A stretch of DNA of 64,000 nt, taken from NCBI GenBank assembly GCA_022539475.1, contig VCMS01000029.1, positions 62,001 through 126,000 of the forward strand. Reading direction: 5' to 3'. The translations under genes were made by a program, and so were the position numbers. Below are positions 19,870 to 29,532 of the stretch, in pieces. The DNA is from Gracilaria domingensis. Taxonomy: Eukaryota > Rhodophyta > Florideophyceae > Gracilariales > Gracilariaceae. A model generated the notes under the pieces. That model was not told the DNA's origin. It made no database searches and saw nothing but the letters and a program-made list of their open reading frames with translations. Numbering within the stretch: the first letter of the stretch is position 1; every line of letters starts with the position of its first letter.

Positions 19870-20002
19870 CTTCTTACAGTGTGACCCGTCAAGTAGTGGG
19901 TTCTCAATAGCTGTTGCTCGCATACTGTAGCGGGTACAGTGTAGCGTATAGGTGTTTGTTGTGTAGTGACACTGTGGGAAATATGACGGTTCTTATGGCA
20001 GG
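19870..20002. repeat. right-end motifs of the YR element, copy A
   Basis: Near the right end lie three copies of an ACAGTGT/ACACTGT motif (ttacagtgtg near 19878, tacagtgtag near 19934, gacactgtgg near 19967). The last 20 bp contain ACGGTTCTT (19986-19994), the reverse complement of AAGAACCGT at the left end. Repeated short sites at an element terminus are typical of recombinase or accessory-factor binding, but the role is inferred. Confidence 0.5.
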
Positions 20003-20007
20003 TAATG
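20003..20007 (+). other. central TAATG junction between copies A and B
   Basis: One pentamer joins the right end of copy A to the left end of copy B. It sits within a 30-bp interval bounded by ACGGTTCTT (19986-19994) and AAGAACCGT (20025-20033). The same junction would exist in a circularised single element, so this is the predicted circle (donor) attachment site captured in the chromosome. Confidence 0.7.
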
Positions 20008-20563
20008 TAGGATTATTGTCCAAAAAGAACCGTGCTGCACGGTGCACTACGGTTCTCACAGATAACTGCGTGACCAAAGCTTACACCAATAAACTATAGC
20101 TACGTAGCTGCCCATATCTGGTAGCCGCCAAAACGACTTTCATACCCTGCAGTAGAAAGTTTCAAATTTAGAGTTCACTTTTTGAAAGGTTTAATTCAAA
20201 TCCATCTCAAAGCTTACAATGTAAGCCACTTCTGGAGGAATAACTTAGCAACGTACGACTACGTCATAACAAATTGTCGATCTTACTAAGAAACAAGAAC
20301 CAAATTGTTACAAAGACACCAATAAATTCCACGGATCTCAACAAACCATAGACTCATTTGTTTCGTTATTTCAAACTTTGCAAACCCTGCAGTATACGGC
20401 AAATAACTACATGGAAAGTACTCATAACCAAGTTTCTACTGCTTTTAATTCAATATGAGCGTAACACACTATCAAACAGTGTGACTAAATACAGCCTGAT
20501 CATGACTCGTAGAGATTGTAACAGAGGCCCACAAATCCAAACTCTCTCATAATTCGTATCAAT

Positions 20564-21840
20564 GCCACTCTGGTCATATCACAAGCTGGCTTCTACAGCT
20601 TGTGTTCTGGTTATGTTGTGAGCCATCACCAGACTACCTAGCTCTTTTCGAAGTCTGACGATGACTGGCAAGATTAGTGGCAAAAATTAAAAAATGCTAG
20701 CTTGCCCAGCACTTTTGCACCTCTGCCACTTTGGGCAGAGAACAAGATGGCTTTCCCAAGGAATGCTATTGTAGGTGTGTGAGCCATCGCCAGCCTGCCC
20801 AGCTCGTCCGGCAGTGTGGCGATGGCTCCCGAGGTTAGAGGCATAAGTGTGAAAGTGGTTGCTTGTCCAGCACTTTTGCACCTCTTCACCGTTGGGCAGA
20901 GCACGGGCTGGCTTGCCCAGCTCGTGCTCGGATATATTTGTGAGCCATCGCCAGACTGCCCGGCTCGTCCAGCAGCCTGGCGATGGTTCACGGGGTTAGT
21001 GGTAAAGGTGCAAAAGTGCTGGCTCGCCCAGCACTTTTGCACCTCTGCCTCTTTGGGCAGAGCACGAGCTGGCTTGCCCAGATCGTGCTCTGGTAGGTGT
21101 GTGAGCCATCGCCAGACTGCCCGGCTCGTCCGGCAGTGTGGCGATGGCTCTCGGGGTTAGTGGCAAAGGTGTAAGAGTGCTGGCTCGTCCAGCACTATTG
21201 CACCTGAGCCACTTTGGGCAGAGCAAAAGCTGGCTTGCCCAGCTCGTGCTCTGGTAGGTGTGTGAGCCATCGCCAGACTGCCCGGCTTGTCCAGCAGCCT
21301 GGCGATGGTTCACGGGGTTAGTGGTAAAGGTGCAAAATTGCTGGCTCGCCCAGCACTTTTGCACCTCTGCCTCTTTGGGCAGAGCACGAGCTGGCTTGCC
21401 CAGATCGTGCTCTGGTAGGTGTGTGAGCCATCGCCAGACTGCCCGGCTCGTCCGGCAGTGTGGCGATGGCTCTCGGGGTTAGTGGCAAAGGTGTAAGAGT
21501 GCTGGCTCGTCCAGCACTATTGCACCTGAGCCACTTTGGGCAGAGCAAAAGCTGGCTTGCCCAGCTCGTGCTCTGGTAGGTGTGTGAGCCATCGCCAGAC
21601 TGCCCGGCTTGTCCAGCAGCCTGGCGATGGTTCACGGGGTTAGTGGTAAAGGTGCAAAATTGCTGGCTCGCCCAGCACTTTTGCACCTATGCCACTTTGG
21701 GCAGAGCACGAGCTGGCTTGCCCAGCTCGTGCTCTGGTAGGTGTGTGAGCCATCGCCAGACTGCCCGGCTCGTCCGGCAGTGTGGCGATGGCTCTCGGGG
21801 TTATTGGCAAAGGAGCACGAGATGGCTTCCCCACCTCATG
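20564..21840 (+). repeat. palindromic repeat array, left block, copy B
   Basis: Same as 12600-13876 shifted by 7964: about eight ~161-bp units with three dyads each. Confidence 0.88.
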
Positions 21841-22112
21841 CTCTGATTTGTGTGTGAATCTGAGCATAGGGTTTGGCCCAATTAAGAATGTCTTCATGGT
21901 GGTTGGCAGTGTGCATTAATGGATTTGAACATTTCGAACGATTGGGTTTCTCATTTCCATATGTGTGAGTCAATGATTGCTCCTAGAAGTAGATGATGCT
22001 GAAGGATGTGGACGAAAATGAACTCTCTGCAAACAAACGTGTTACTCAGAGGTCCTAATCTTTTACACCTTAGAATAATGTTCATATGTAATGTCTAAAG
22101 AAACTATGAAGA

Positions 22113-23360
22113 TTATGACGAAGGTTGAGACTTACTATGGTGAGCCTCGTTTTCTACGGTCAATGTTTTTGCATGCTGCAGAAAATCTTCAACAGATGCG
22201 AATCTGGGCAGATCAGGCGGGGCACAATCGTTGTAGGCTGCGCAATAGTTGTGATAAGCGTTCGGACCAGACATTTGTATAAGCTGCATAACCATCTCAT
22301 CGCGTAAACCCAAGGAGCGATATAATTGAACACAGCCGCGTTTCATGGAGTGTCCCGAGTACGACGGAATGTCGCAATCTCCAACACCGATTTGACGCAA
22401 TCTTTGACGAAGAACATTCGTAAAGCTTTTGACATGCCAGGGCTTTGCTTGATTCAGCATAAAAAGGTCGGTATTGGCACGAATATCACAGAACAAATAC
22501 CCCTTAGAGGCCCCACGCAAAGCGAGCCAAGAAAAAAGAGCAAGAAACGGATCCAAAAGTACGGAGAGCCTAATAGCGCTATGACCATCCCACTCACGTA
22601 GTACATAGTCTCTTTCAACTGTTGAGTTTTTGATAGATTCACGCATTGCCAATCGAACACCACCCGATCCCACACTTACGTTTTCTACCTTCAATTTGGT
22701 AACTTCATCGTACCGCAGTCCGAGATGAATTCCAAGAACTAACACAGCATGTAATGCCACATCTTGTGGACTGGGAATGCGATCGCTTCCGTACCAGAAT
22801 TGTTCTGCAATATCACATATATTCTCGACAGTGAGTGGTCGAGCTCTATGGCTAAAGGTACCGTTTCGTGCTAAGTGCACACGATGAGCTTTACGCAGCC
22901 GTTCGATATCTGGATTATTGATTAGCGGGTTTCCTTGTGCTTCACCGTTCTTATCAACATACCACGACTGATAATGACCATGCTTCGAGTAAACGAGTCT
23001 TAACCCTTGAACAAGTGCTCCCATCGTATTGTTCTTTAGGGCTTCTTTCGTACCAAATCCACAATAGTCGGCCAAAAGATTCAGTACCAGCTCAGAACTG
23101 TTGCGTGTCACCTTTTGTGGGTCGGGAGCATTCTTCATAATTACGTACTTCTCTAGCACCTTTTCAGCTAGAGCAATGTTTGCTTTCGTAGCATCGCTAT
23201 GGGCAGATGTAATCAAGTCGTGTCTGCTTCTCAAAGCAGACCCAGAGGCTTGCACCATGGGAACGCGTCGCCCTCTACCTTTGCGGATCACAGGTTGGAT
23301 ACCTTCATTTGAATCTTTCCCAGTAGCTTGATCATCTTTGTTTTCCTTCCTGCTGCCCAT
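22113..23360 (-). CDS. tyrosine recombinase (Crypton-like), copy B
   Basis: Its translation is the same as the copy-A gene (ATG at 23360, 415 residues), with the same Arg216, His337/Arg341 and Tyr372 signature residues. Both copies are therefore potentially active. Two intact recombinases in one tandem array could resolve it by recombination between TAATG sites, leaving one copy and releasing a circle. Confidence 0.88.
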   Translation of the reverse strand: MGSRKENKDDQATGKDSNEGIQPVIRKGRGRRVPMVQASGSALRSRHDLITSAHSDATKANIALAEKVLEKYVIMKNAPDPQKVTRNSSELVLNLLADYCGFGTKEALKNNTMGALVQGLRLVYSKHGHYQSWYVDKNGEAQGNPLINNPDIERLRKAHRVHLARNGTFSHRARPLTVENICDIAEQFWYGSDRIPSPQDVALHAVLVLGIHLGLRYDEVTKLKVENVSVGSGGVRLAMRESIKNSTVERDYVLREWDGHSAIRLSVLLDPFLALFSWLALRGASKGYLFCDIRANTDLFMLNQAKPWHVKSFTNVLRQRLRQIGVGDCDIPSYSGHSMKRGCVQLYRSLGLRDEMVMQLIQMSGPNAYHNYCAAYNDCAPPDLPRFASVEDFLQHAKTLTVENEAHHSKSQPSS

Positions 23361-23657
23361 TTGAGACGAATGAAAATGAGTGAGATATTGCTTGACTTCA
23401 TCCACAATAGGGAGAGAGCCTGCGATTTCCCCATACTAATGCGAAGGAAAGCAACATCAAAACGATATTCGAAAGTCAAAACCTACATATTTGTCTGTTT
23501 ATTTAGTATCTTTATCGCAACTGTCGTCTTGTTTCCCTCCAAAACTAAAATCAAGCTCCGGGTCTTTCTCTGACAGGAAGTGCACTGAACGTTTGCCCTT
23601 CCAGCAGATCCAGATTCATGGGATTTTGCTTCTATTGTCTCGACTTTCAGATCTACA

Positions 23658-24527
23658 ATGGAACGTCATGGCTACGTTCCAGCTATTCAGGGTGGTGGAA
23701 CTGGAATAGGATTCAAGCCGCCACGCCAGATCTGGGATTACGAGCATGCTGTGTTTTCCAAACTAAGGTCCCAGATTATGGCGTCGTTTAACAAAGACGC
23801 GAACTGCGGTACTGATCAGATCGATAAAGACAGATTCTTTGTGTGGAGAAGAGAGACGGAGCATCGCTTCAAGACGTTGGAAAGGCGAAGACAGATCGTG
23901 AGTGAGCAGTGTTATCATCCAGAGAGATTGAATCGTAGCACGCCAAAAAAATGTATTCCAGAATCAGACGTGAGGCGTGATTACCATGTAGGTAACCAAT
24001 ACGCAGATCGTCATATGCCGATTCAAACCTCTCAAACTGTTTTCGATATGGGCCAGGATTTTGTTCGTGAAACACACGTTTCTTCACCAGATACAGAGTG
24101 CGTCGGCGCCTCTGTTGCAACTATCAAATTCATTCCAAATCTACCGCCTACATTGGAAGAAGTGGTAGGATTATGGCGATATGGAGATAAAACGATGAAC
24201 TTTAAGCCCGTTAGATTGTTTTTAAGGGCTTCTACGCGACGAACAATCGTCAGAAACTACACGGATAAACATTGGAATCGAAGCGGTCAGAAATCAGCGT
24301 TCTACAGGTTCAAGGATATAGTACAGTTCGTTTCAGAACATGGACCACTTTTCCTAAAGATTGAGACGGAGGGACGGGATGTAGACTGGGATTATGGAAT
24401 TTCAAATGTTAAGAAACTCACATTGTTCTCGAAACCGAGAGTTTCCATGAGCGCCTTACTACGACTTGTCCGGGAGGAAGACAAGTCGCAAAGTATTCGA
24501 CAGTTGTGTAACTCTCGCTCCAAGTAA
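23658..24527 (+). CDS. 289-residue GCR1_C-like protein, copy B
   Basis: Same as the copy-A gene, including the LWRYGD..YTDKHWNRSG region. It is divergent from the copy-B recombinase with the same 297-bp interval. Function is inferred from context: element-end binding or regulation. Confidence 0.5.
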   Translation: MERHGYVPAIQGGGTGIGFKPPRQIWDYEHAVFSKLRSQIMASFNKDANCGTDQIDKDRFFVWRRETEHRFKTLERRRQIVSEQCYHPERLNRSTPKKCIPESDVRRDYHVGNQYADRHMPIQTSQTVFDMGQDFVRETHVSSPDTECVGASVATIKFIPNLPPTLEEVVGLWRYGDKTMNFKPVRLFLRASTRRTIVRNYTDKHWNRSGQKSAFYRFKDIVQFVSEHGPLFLKIETEGRDVDWDYGISNVKKLTLFSKPRVSMSALLRLVREEDKSQSIRQLCNSRSK

Positions 24528-24688
24528 AATGTTCGAACGTAAGGTCCATTTCAAGAGTCGTTGGCCAATTGCTCTCCCGTTCATATGATAAGATGAACGT
24601 AAACCGGCAGCGGCACCCTGATCCTGATGAGGCAGCCAGAATTAGTTCTTCTCTGCATTCATTGAAGCAACTGTCAGACTGCCAACCA

Positions 24689-25404
24689 GTGCAGTCTGGT
24701 GATGGCTCACAAGCTAGACAAGCCAGCCCGTGCTCTGCCCAAAGTGGCAGAGGGGCAAAAGTGCCGGGCGAGCCAGCACTTTTGCACCTTTGCCACTAAC
24801 CCCGCGCGCCATCGCCAGACTGCTGGACGAGCCGGGCAGTCTGGCGATGGCTCACACACCTACCAGAGCACGAGCTGGGCAAGCCAGCCCGTGCTCTGCC
24901 CAAAGAGGCAGAGGTGCAAAAGTGCTGGGCGAGCCAGCACTCTTACACCTTTACCACTAACCCCGAGAGCCATCGCCACACTGCCGGACGAGCCGGGCAG
25001 TCTGGCGATGGCTCACACACCTACCAGAGCACGAGCTGGGCAAGCCAGCCCGTGCTCTGCCCAAAGAGGCAGAGGTGCAAAAGTGCTGGGCGAGCCAGCA
25101 CTTTTGCACCTTTACCACTAACCCCGTGAAGCATCGCCAGGCTGCTGGACGAGCCGGGCAGTCTGGCGATGGCTCACAAATATATCCGAGCACGAGCTGG
25201 GCAAGCCAGCCCGTGCTCTGCCCAAAGAGGCAGAGGTGCAAAAGTGCTGGGCGAGCCAGCACTTTTGCACCTTTACCACGAACTCCGTAAACCATCGCCA
25301 GGCTGCCGGACGAGCCGGGCAGTCTGACGATGGCTCACACTCATTTCGGAGGACAAGCTGGTCGAGCCAGCTTGTGCTCTGAACCGAGTGGCGATGACAC
25401 TTAA
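24689..25404 (-). repeat. palindromic repeat array, right block (inverted), copy B
   Basis: Same as 16725-17440 shifted by 7964. Confidence 0.85.
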
Positions 25405-25666
25405 ATGCTGGGTGACCTTGTAGTTTAGCACCTAGGTCATGACCTAACGTCTCATGCCATTTATGAACTGCTGATATATGGACATGCGGGGCCATCATTT
25501 TGAACAGTTTGTCAAACACACATCTGTAGCAGATTAAATAAATTTGTGACCCACGCATGGTTCGACATCTGAAAGCTTAAGAGTTCAAGATAGTGCCCAG
25601 ATCAGAAGCATATTCTTTCAAGGGGCATTGCGCGCATCCGCGTTCGGTAAGCGACCATTTGCCGCA

Positions 25667-26191
25667 ATGAACGCTAGCGCAGGTTCTAGTACGCCGCGTT
25701 TGAGTCATCCAAGATGTTGTGCGATATGCCTTGAAGATTTGGAAGGCTTCGTGGAGGTAACGAACTGTTCTCACGTGTTTCACAGCTCTTGCATCTCCAA
25801 TTGGATCAGCGTTAACGAACGAAACGTAACCAGCCTTCCAGATGTTTCTAATCTTTCAGAAGAAGACCAAATTCTTGAAATCGCTGAGCATCAGCGTTTG
25901 AACGCAAAAAAGCAAAGTGATAAATGTCCGAGCTGCAGAAAGGCTTTAAAGAAGAAAGAGTTCACGTTTTACGTTGATTACGAAAACAACTACAAGAAAA
26001 TGGATACCGATGGGAAATCGGAGGTGGAGAAAAAGAGAATTGCGAAGAGGTTGAAGAAAAATAAGAAGCGTTTAGAAGCAAGGCAACGACAGAGAGCCAA
26101 ACAGATTTGCCTGGGGCAAGCTCCTACAGCTGAAGAATTGGCTAGGGAATTGCGAGGCGACGGTGGCCTACAAAACAACCACACGCTTTAG
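25667..26191 (+). CDS. RING-H2 finger protein, copy B
   Basis: Same translation as the copy-A gene: 174 residues, CAIC, NCSHVFHSSC and CPSC zinc ligands with a long insertion between the second and third, and a lysine/arginine-rich tail. The intact frame in both copies shows no sign of decay, unlike the scramblase fragment next to it. Confidence 0.78.
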   Translation: MNASAGSSTPRLSHPRCCAICLEDLEGFVEVTNCSHVFHSSCISNWISVNERNVTSLPDVSNLSEEDQILEIAEHQRLNAKKQSDKCPSCRKALKKKEFTFYVDYENNYKKMDTDGKSEVEKKRIAKRLKKNKKRLEARQRQRAKQICLGQAPTAEELARELRGDGGLQNNHTL

Positions 26192-26330
26192 GCAGCAGCG
26201 ATGCCATGCACTCCAGGTTTTGTAGGCGGCAACGACGGCCAAAGAGGTTTTGGAGTTGCTAAGCAATAACGAGTTCGGTAGCGTGATCATAACGTTACTG
26301 AGCCATGGCAGATATTTGTTGCTCCACCAG

Positions 26331-26914
26331 TTAACTCCAGTAAAGAACCAAACGCTTTCCACTTATCTTGGCGGCGGCAGAGGCGACCGGCGCGACAGCG
26401 GGAACGGTGGGGCGCTGAGGGGTGATCGGAGAGTCGGGTGTGAGAGCGGTTGGGCCCGCTTCTTTGCCAATCAACGTAACAGTGTCGACTGTGCCACAGC
26501 GGTAGTAGCCCTGACCGGACGCGATTCGGTACAGCGGGCGGCGAATGCGAAAGATGACGTTCTGCTCGCCCTCAAACACGGTGGTCTTGAACGGGCGGCG
26601 CGTGCGCAGCACGTCTCTGGTGACGATGCTCTCCTACGAGCCCTCCTGTTTGCGCGCGAACGCACACACACACGGTTAGCACGACGGACAGACACTGCTG
26701 AGAACAAGCAACTGCAACATACCTTCGCGATGTAGCCCACGACGTGGCCGCGCGGCGCGGCGCGGAAAGAGTACTTGTCGGCCTGCTCAAAGCCGAGCAG
26801 AATGTTGCCCCACTCGTACTAGCCCGTGACGACGAGCGCCAGCGGCGACAGCACGAGCTGCGCGCCAGGCGACGCGCAGCGCGCGCGCGGCTTGGACAGC
26901 GGCGGCGCGTCAGC
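26331..26914 (-). pseudogene. phospholipid scramblase-like fragment with intron, copy B
   Basis: Same as 18367-18950 shifted by 7964, with the same two in-frame TAG codons and the same 77-nt intron (26646-26722). The shared lesions show that decay came before the duplication of the element. Confidence 0.62.
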
Positions 26915-27384
26915 GGCGTCGCACAGCGCGCACGCTCGGCGCAGCGCGGCGACGCGCGGGGCTGCGCGCGCGGTGAGGCAAGCGGCGGCGCTCAGTCGGC
27001 GCGATGCGGCGCGCGAGAGCGAGGCGATTCAGCGCCATGACGCGTACAGGTGGCGGCTGCGGCGGGAAAGCGCGGCGGACATGCGGGCGGGGCGGACGTG
27101 GCGCGGTCCGGGCGCTCGGCGGGTGACGATAGCAGCGGTGGCGCGTCAGGGGCGTCGCACAGCGTGCGCGCTTGTCGCGGCGCGGCGACGCGCAAGGCTG
27201 CGCGTGCGGTGGGGCGAGCGGCGGCTCCCAGTCTGCGCGATGCGGCGCGCAAGAGCGAGATGAGACAGCGCCCTGACACGTACAGGTGGCCACTGCGGCG
27301 GGGAAGCCCGGCGAACATGCGGGTGGGGTGAACGGGGCGCGGTCCGGGCGCTCGGCCGGTGAAGATAGTGAGCTTGGCGCGTGG
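26894..27384. repeat. GC-rich ~236-bp tandem repeats, copy B
   Basis: Same as 18930-19420 shifted by 7964. Long frames on both strands here are composition artefacts. Confidence 0.65.
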
Positions 27385-27966
27385 CGCCGCTGTTGTTGAA
27401 CGGCGATTCGCGATGGTCGCCGGCGCTTGCGTCGAAGCTGCGCTGGTTATCATCGCGAAGATTACAGTCCGTCGTCGTCGGGGGAGCGGCTCAGCATTGG
27501 AACCGAGCATGCGCTTGAGGGCGCTCTTGATGCCAGAGACTGGTGGGGTAGTGAGCGCGGGCGCCACAAGGGGCGCAGTAGAAAGGCTTTGACGTGATGC
27601 AGTCGACGCGCGAACGCGATCGGCAGCGCGCGCTGCGGAGAGGCGTTGGGGTGCTGAATGAAAAAACGGCGGCGCCGTCGCGAATGTGCCGACTGTAGTA
27701 GCGAAAAGCATTTGCTGCGGCACTGAGAGCCCTTTGCTGGCCTTCGAGATTTTCACGAATTCTCGCAAAATCTCGCTGTCCAGGGGTGATTGAAATCGTT
27801 TTTGCACGGACTACTTTAGAAGTCTGCGTCCGACTTCTTACAGTGTGACCCGTCAAGTAGTGGGTTCTCAATAGCTGTTGCTCGCATACTGTAGCGGGTA
27901 CAGTGTAGCGTATAGGTGTTTGTTGTGTAGTGACACTGTGGGAAATATGACGGTTCTTATGGCAGG

Positions 27967-27971
27967 TAATG
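27967..27971 (+). other. right TAATG boundary site (element B/host)
   Basis: This is the third TAATG. Sequence to the left is the element's right end (ttatggcagg); sequence to the right (attattatttgatgg) is host. Joining the left host flank to this site would give the predicted empty site gagtctcaa-TAATG-attattattt. Confidence 0.7.
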
Positions 27972-28590
27972 ATTATTATTTGATGGGTTGGCGGTGATAA
28001 TTTCTGGCTGCACGCTGTGTGCAGATAGTACTGTGCCCACTGATTGAGGAGCTAAAAGGGCTATCTACGGAAGGTAAAGGGTTACAGTAAGTTAGCCTGC
28101 CAGTCTGCCAGCACATTGCACAAAAAGGCTACATTCAGACAAAATTGCTCAATAGTGATGCCAGCGTCACCGACGCGCTCATCAGCGTGCCGTTGCTCTT
28201 ACTGCACCCTTTTTTTTGTGTAACGGCTCTTTTGGTTGAGCGCACATGTTGTTTTCGCGGCAAGGTATGGGTGGCGCGGTGTGTGGGCCGCAGGCGACGG
28301 TGCGGAAGCAATTAGCGCGGCGCAAACGTACGCCTCAAGTAGTGACTTGGAACGAAAGGGTGCGAATCGGGCAAAGGTCATCAGTGGGCGTGTCAACGAC
28401 AGACGGCGCATCCGTTGCCGCTTCTTGGGGGAGGTGACAGTGCCTTGTAACTTGTAATCTACTTCTCATCTGCCGAACGCGAAACGCGGAACGCGGAACG
28501 CGGAACGTGGAACGCGGAATACGGAATACGGAAGACGGAATACGGACTGTGAAACACATTGATACAGAGTACAGGGATAATAATCAAGCA
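27972..28590. other. intergenic stretch with a ~7-8-bp gcggaac-type minisatellite
   Basis: No gene is seen. From about 28476 to 28552 a short unit (cgcggaa or tacggaa plus one or two bases) repeats about ten times just upstream of the first Cys-motif paralogue. The remainder is unremarkable host DNA next to the element. Confidence 0.6.
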
Positions 28591-29064
28591 ATGGTCAACA
28601 TGCACTCACACGCAGCGCGTGGCAATGGCTCATCGGAGTCACAGGTGGACGTCATCAATCTGGTGTCCGACGATGATCGCACTCCGGTTCGTCGGCCACG
28701 GCCGGTAAGGGCGAGCGATGAGCTGGAGATTGTGCGCGAGAATCTGCTGTACACGGAAAGCGCAACGAATGCAAGTGGAAGACGCGCGCGGCGGAACCGG
28801 ACGCCGCTGGGCGACCTGGACGGCAATCATGAGGTGGTGGTGGCCAACTTCGAAGACGGAACGACGGAGAAGGATGTGTGCTTGACGCAGCACGTGGAAC
28901 GGTTCAACCCGGTGAAGCATTACGTCCACCCTCGCCCGGCATGCGGCACGTTTGCGTTCAAAGCGGACCCGCGCAAGTTTTGTTCAAAGTGCTACTGCGT
29001 AATCTGCGAGATCCCGGCGTCGGAGTGCAGAAGCTGGCGCACGCATCGCTCGGTGCGATCGTAG
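28591..29064 (+). pseudogene. SIM-like/Cys-motif protein, paralogue 1, frameshifted at the motif end
   Basis: This is one of three tandem relatives. I took the ATG at 28591 (MVNMHSHAAR); an ATG at 28507 lies in the minisatellite. Near the N-terminus VDVINLVSDDD looks like a SUMO-interaction motif, followed by PVRRPRPVR. Towards the C-terminus HYVHPRPACGTFAFK leads to FCSKCYCVICEIPASECRSW. In the relatives this continues W-x2-HC; here a two-base surplus just after the His codon (around 29045) removes the last Cys and brings a stop at 29064. The lost frame continues only to 29102 (GAIVGDAHELA). Truncated protein or pseudogene; function unknown. Confidence 0.65.
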
Positions 29065-29161
29065 GCGATGCGCACGAGTTGGCAGTAAAACGAACCATGT
29101 AAGTCATGCTTAGACAGCGACGGCACCGGAACGAAAGCGCGGCGCAGCCGCTAAGGCTTAG

Positions 29162-29248
29162 CACGGTTTCCAGCACAACGGAAACCTTCACCGCGTGGCT
29201 TAGCGGCTAAGCCACGCGGTGAAGGTTTCCGTTGTGCTGGAAACCGTG
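29162..29248. repeat. perfect 42-bp inverted repeat with 3-base loop
   Basis: The arms 29162-29203 and 29207-29248 are exact reverse complements; the loop is cgg. The arms start cacggtttcc and end gtggcttag. As single-stranded DNA or RNA this is an 87-nt hairpin. It lies between the frameshifted paralogue 1 and paralogue 2, some 285 bp before the start of the latter. No transposon-like flanking repeat was found. It may be a foldback relic, a recent template-switch inversion or a transcribed hairpin. Confidence 0.95.
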
Positions 29249-29532
29249 ACACGCAAGCGAAAATTCGTCACTTTGGACGCCACTTTCCCCCGCACAAATC
29301 AAATTGCAGCGAGAGGCAATCCCCCCCCCCCCAACTTGCCCCCCCCCCACCCCGCGCACGCGCCGCGCTCCGCACTCACGGAAAGCGCACGCGCGCAGCT
29401 GTGCGCCACAGCCGACAGCCCCTTCCGCCGCGCCTCGTCACTTGCGCGCAGCTCGAGACCAATCTTCCCGCGCGACTGTGAGTCGCAGCCGCAGCCGCAG
29501 CCGCCGCCAAACTCCCGCGCGGTGCGTCCGCC

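Larger units (their letters stand above)
12039..20002. mobile_element. Crypton-like tyrosine-recombinase element, copy A (7964-bp unit)
   Basis: This unit recurs from 20003 to 27966 with an offset of exactly 7964, and I found no difference between the translations of the two copies. It begins with TAATG, and the next TAATG (20003) begins copy B. Contents in order: left terminal inverted motifs, array of about eight palindromic repeats (12600-13876), YR gene (minus), divergent GCR1_C-like gene (plus), inverted palindromic array (16725-17440), RING gene, decayed scramblase fragment, GC-rich ~236-bp tandem repeats, right terminal motif. No transposase, RT or LTR is present. A YR, short direct flanks and head-to-tail copies are what Crypton-type integration from a circle would give. 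Confidence 0.8.
20003..27966. mobile_element. Crypton-like tyrosine-recombinase element, copy B (7964-bp unit)
   Basis: This is a head-to-tail repeat of 12039-20002. Every open frame of copy A reappears at +7964 with the same translation. No host DNA lies between the copies: the right end of A meets the left end of B across a single TAATG. Copy B ends at a third TAATG (27967), after which host sequence (attattattt) differs from the left end of the element. Identity without visible decay means a very recent event, conversion between copies, or an assembly duplication. Confidence 0.8.

Noticed and set aside
12039-27971. Tandem repeat considered as a CRISPR or satellite array
   Set aside because: There are only two 8-kb units with coding content; the 161-bp arrays have no constant-repeat/unique-spacer pattern.
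28958-29248. Identical peptide starts MKVSVVLETV on both strands
   Set aside because: Produced by the perfect inverted repeat, not by two genes.
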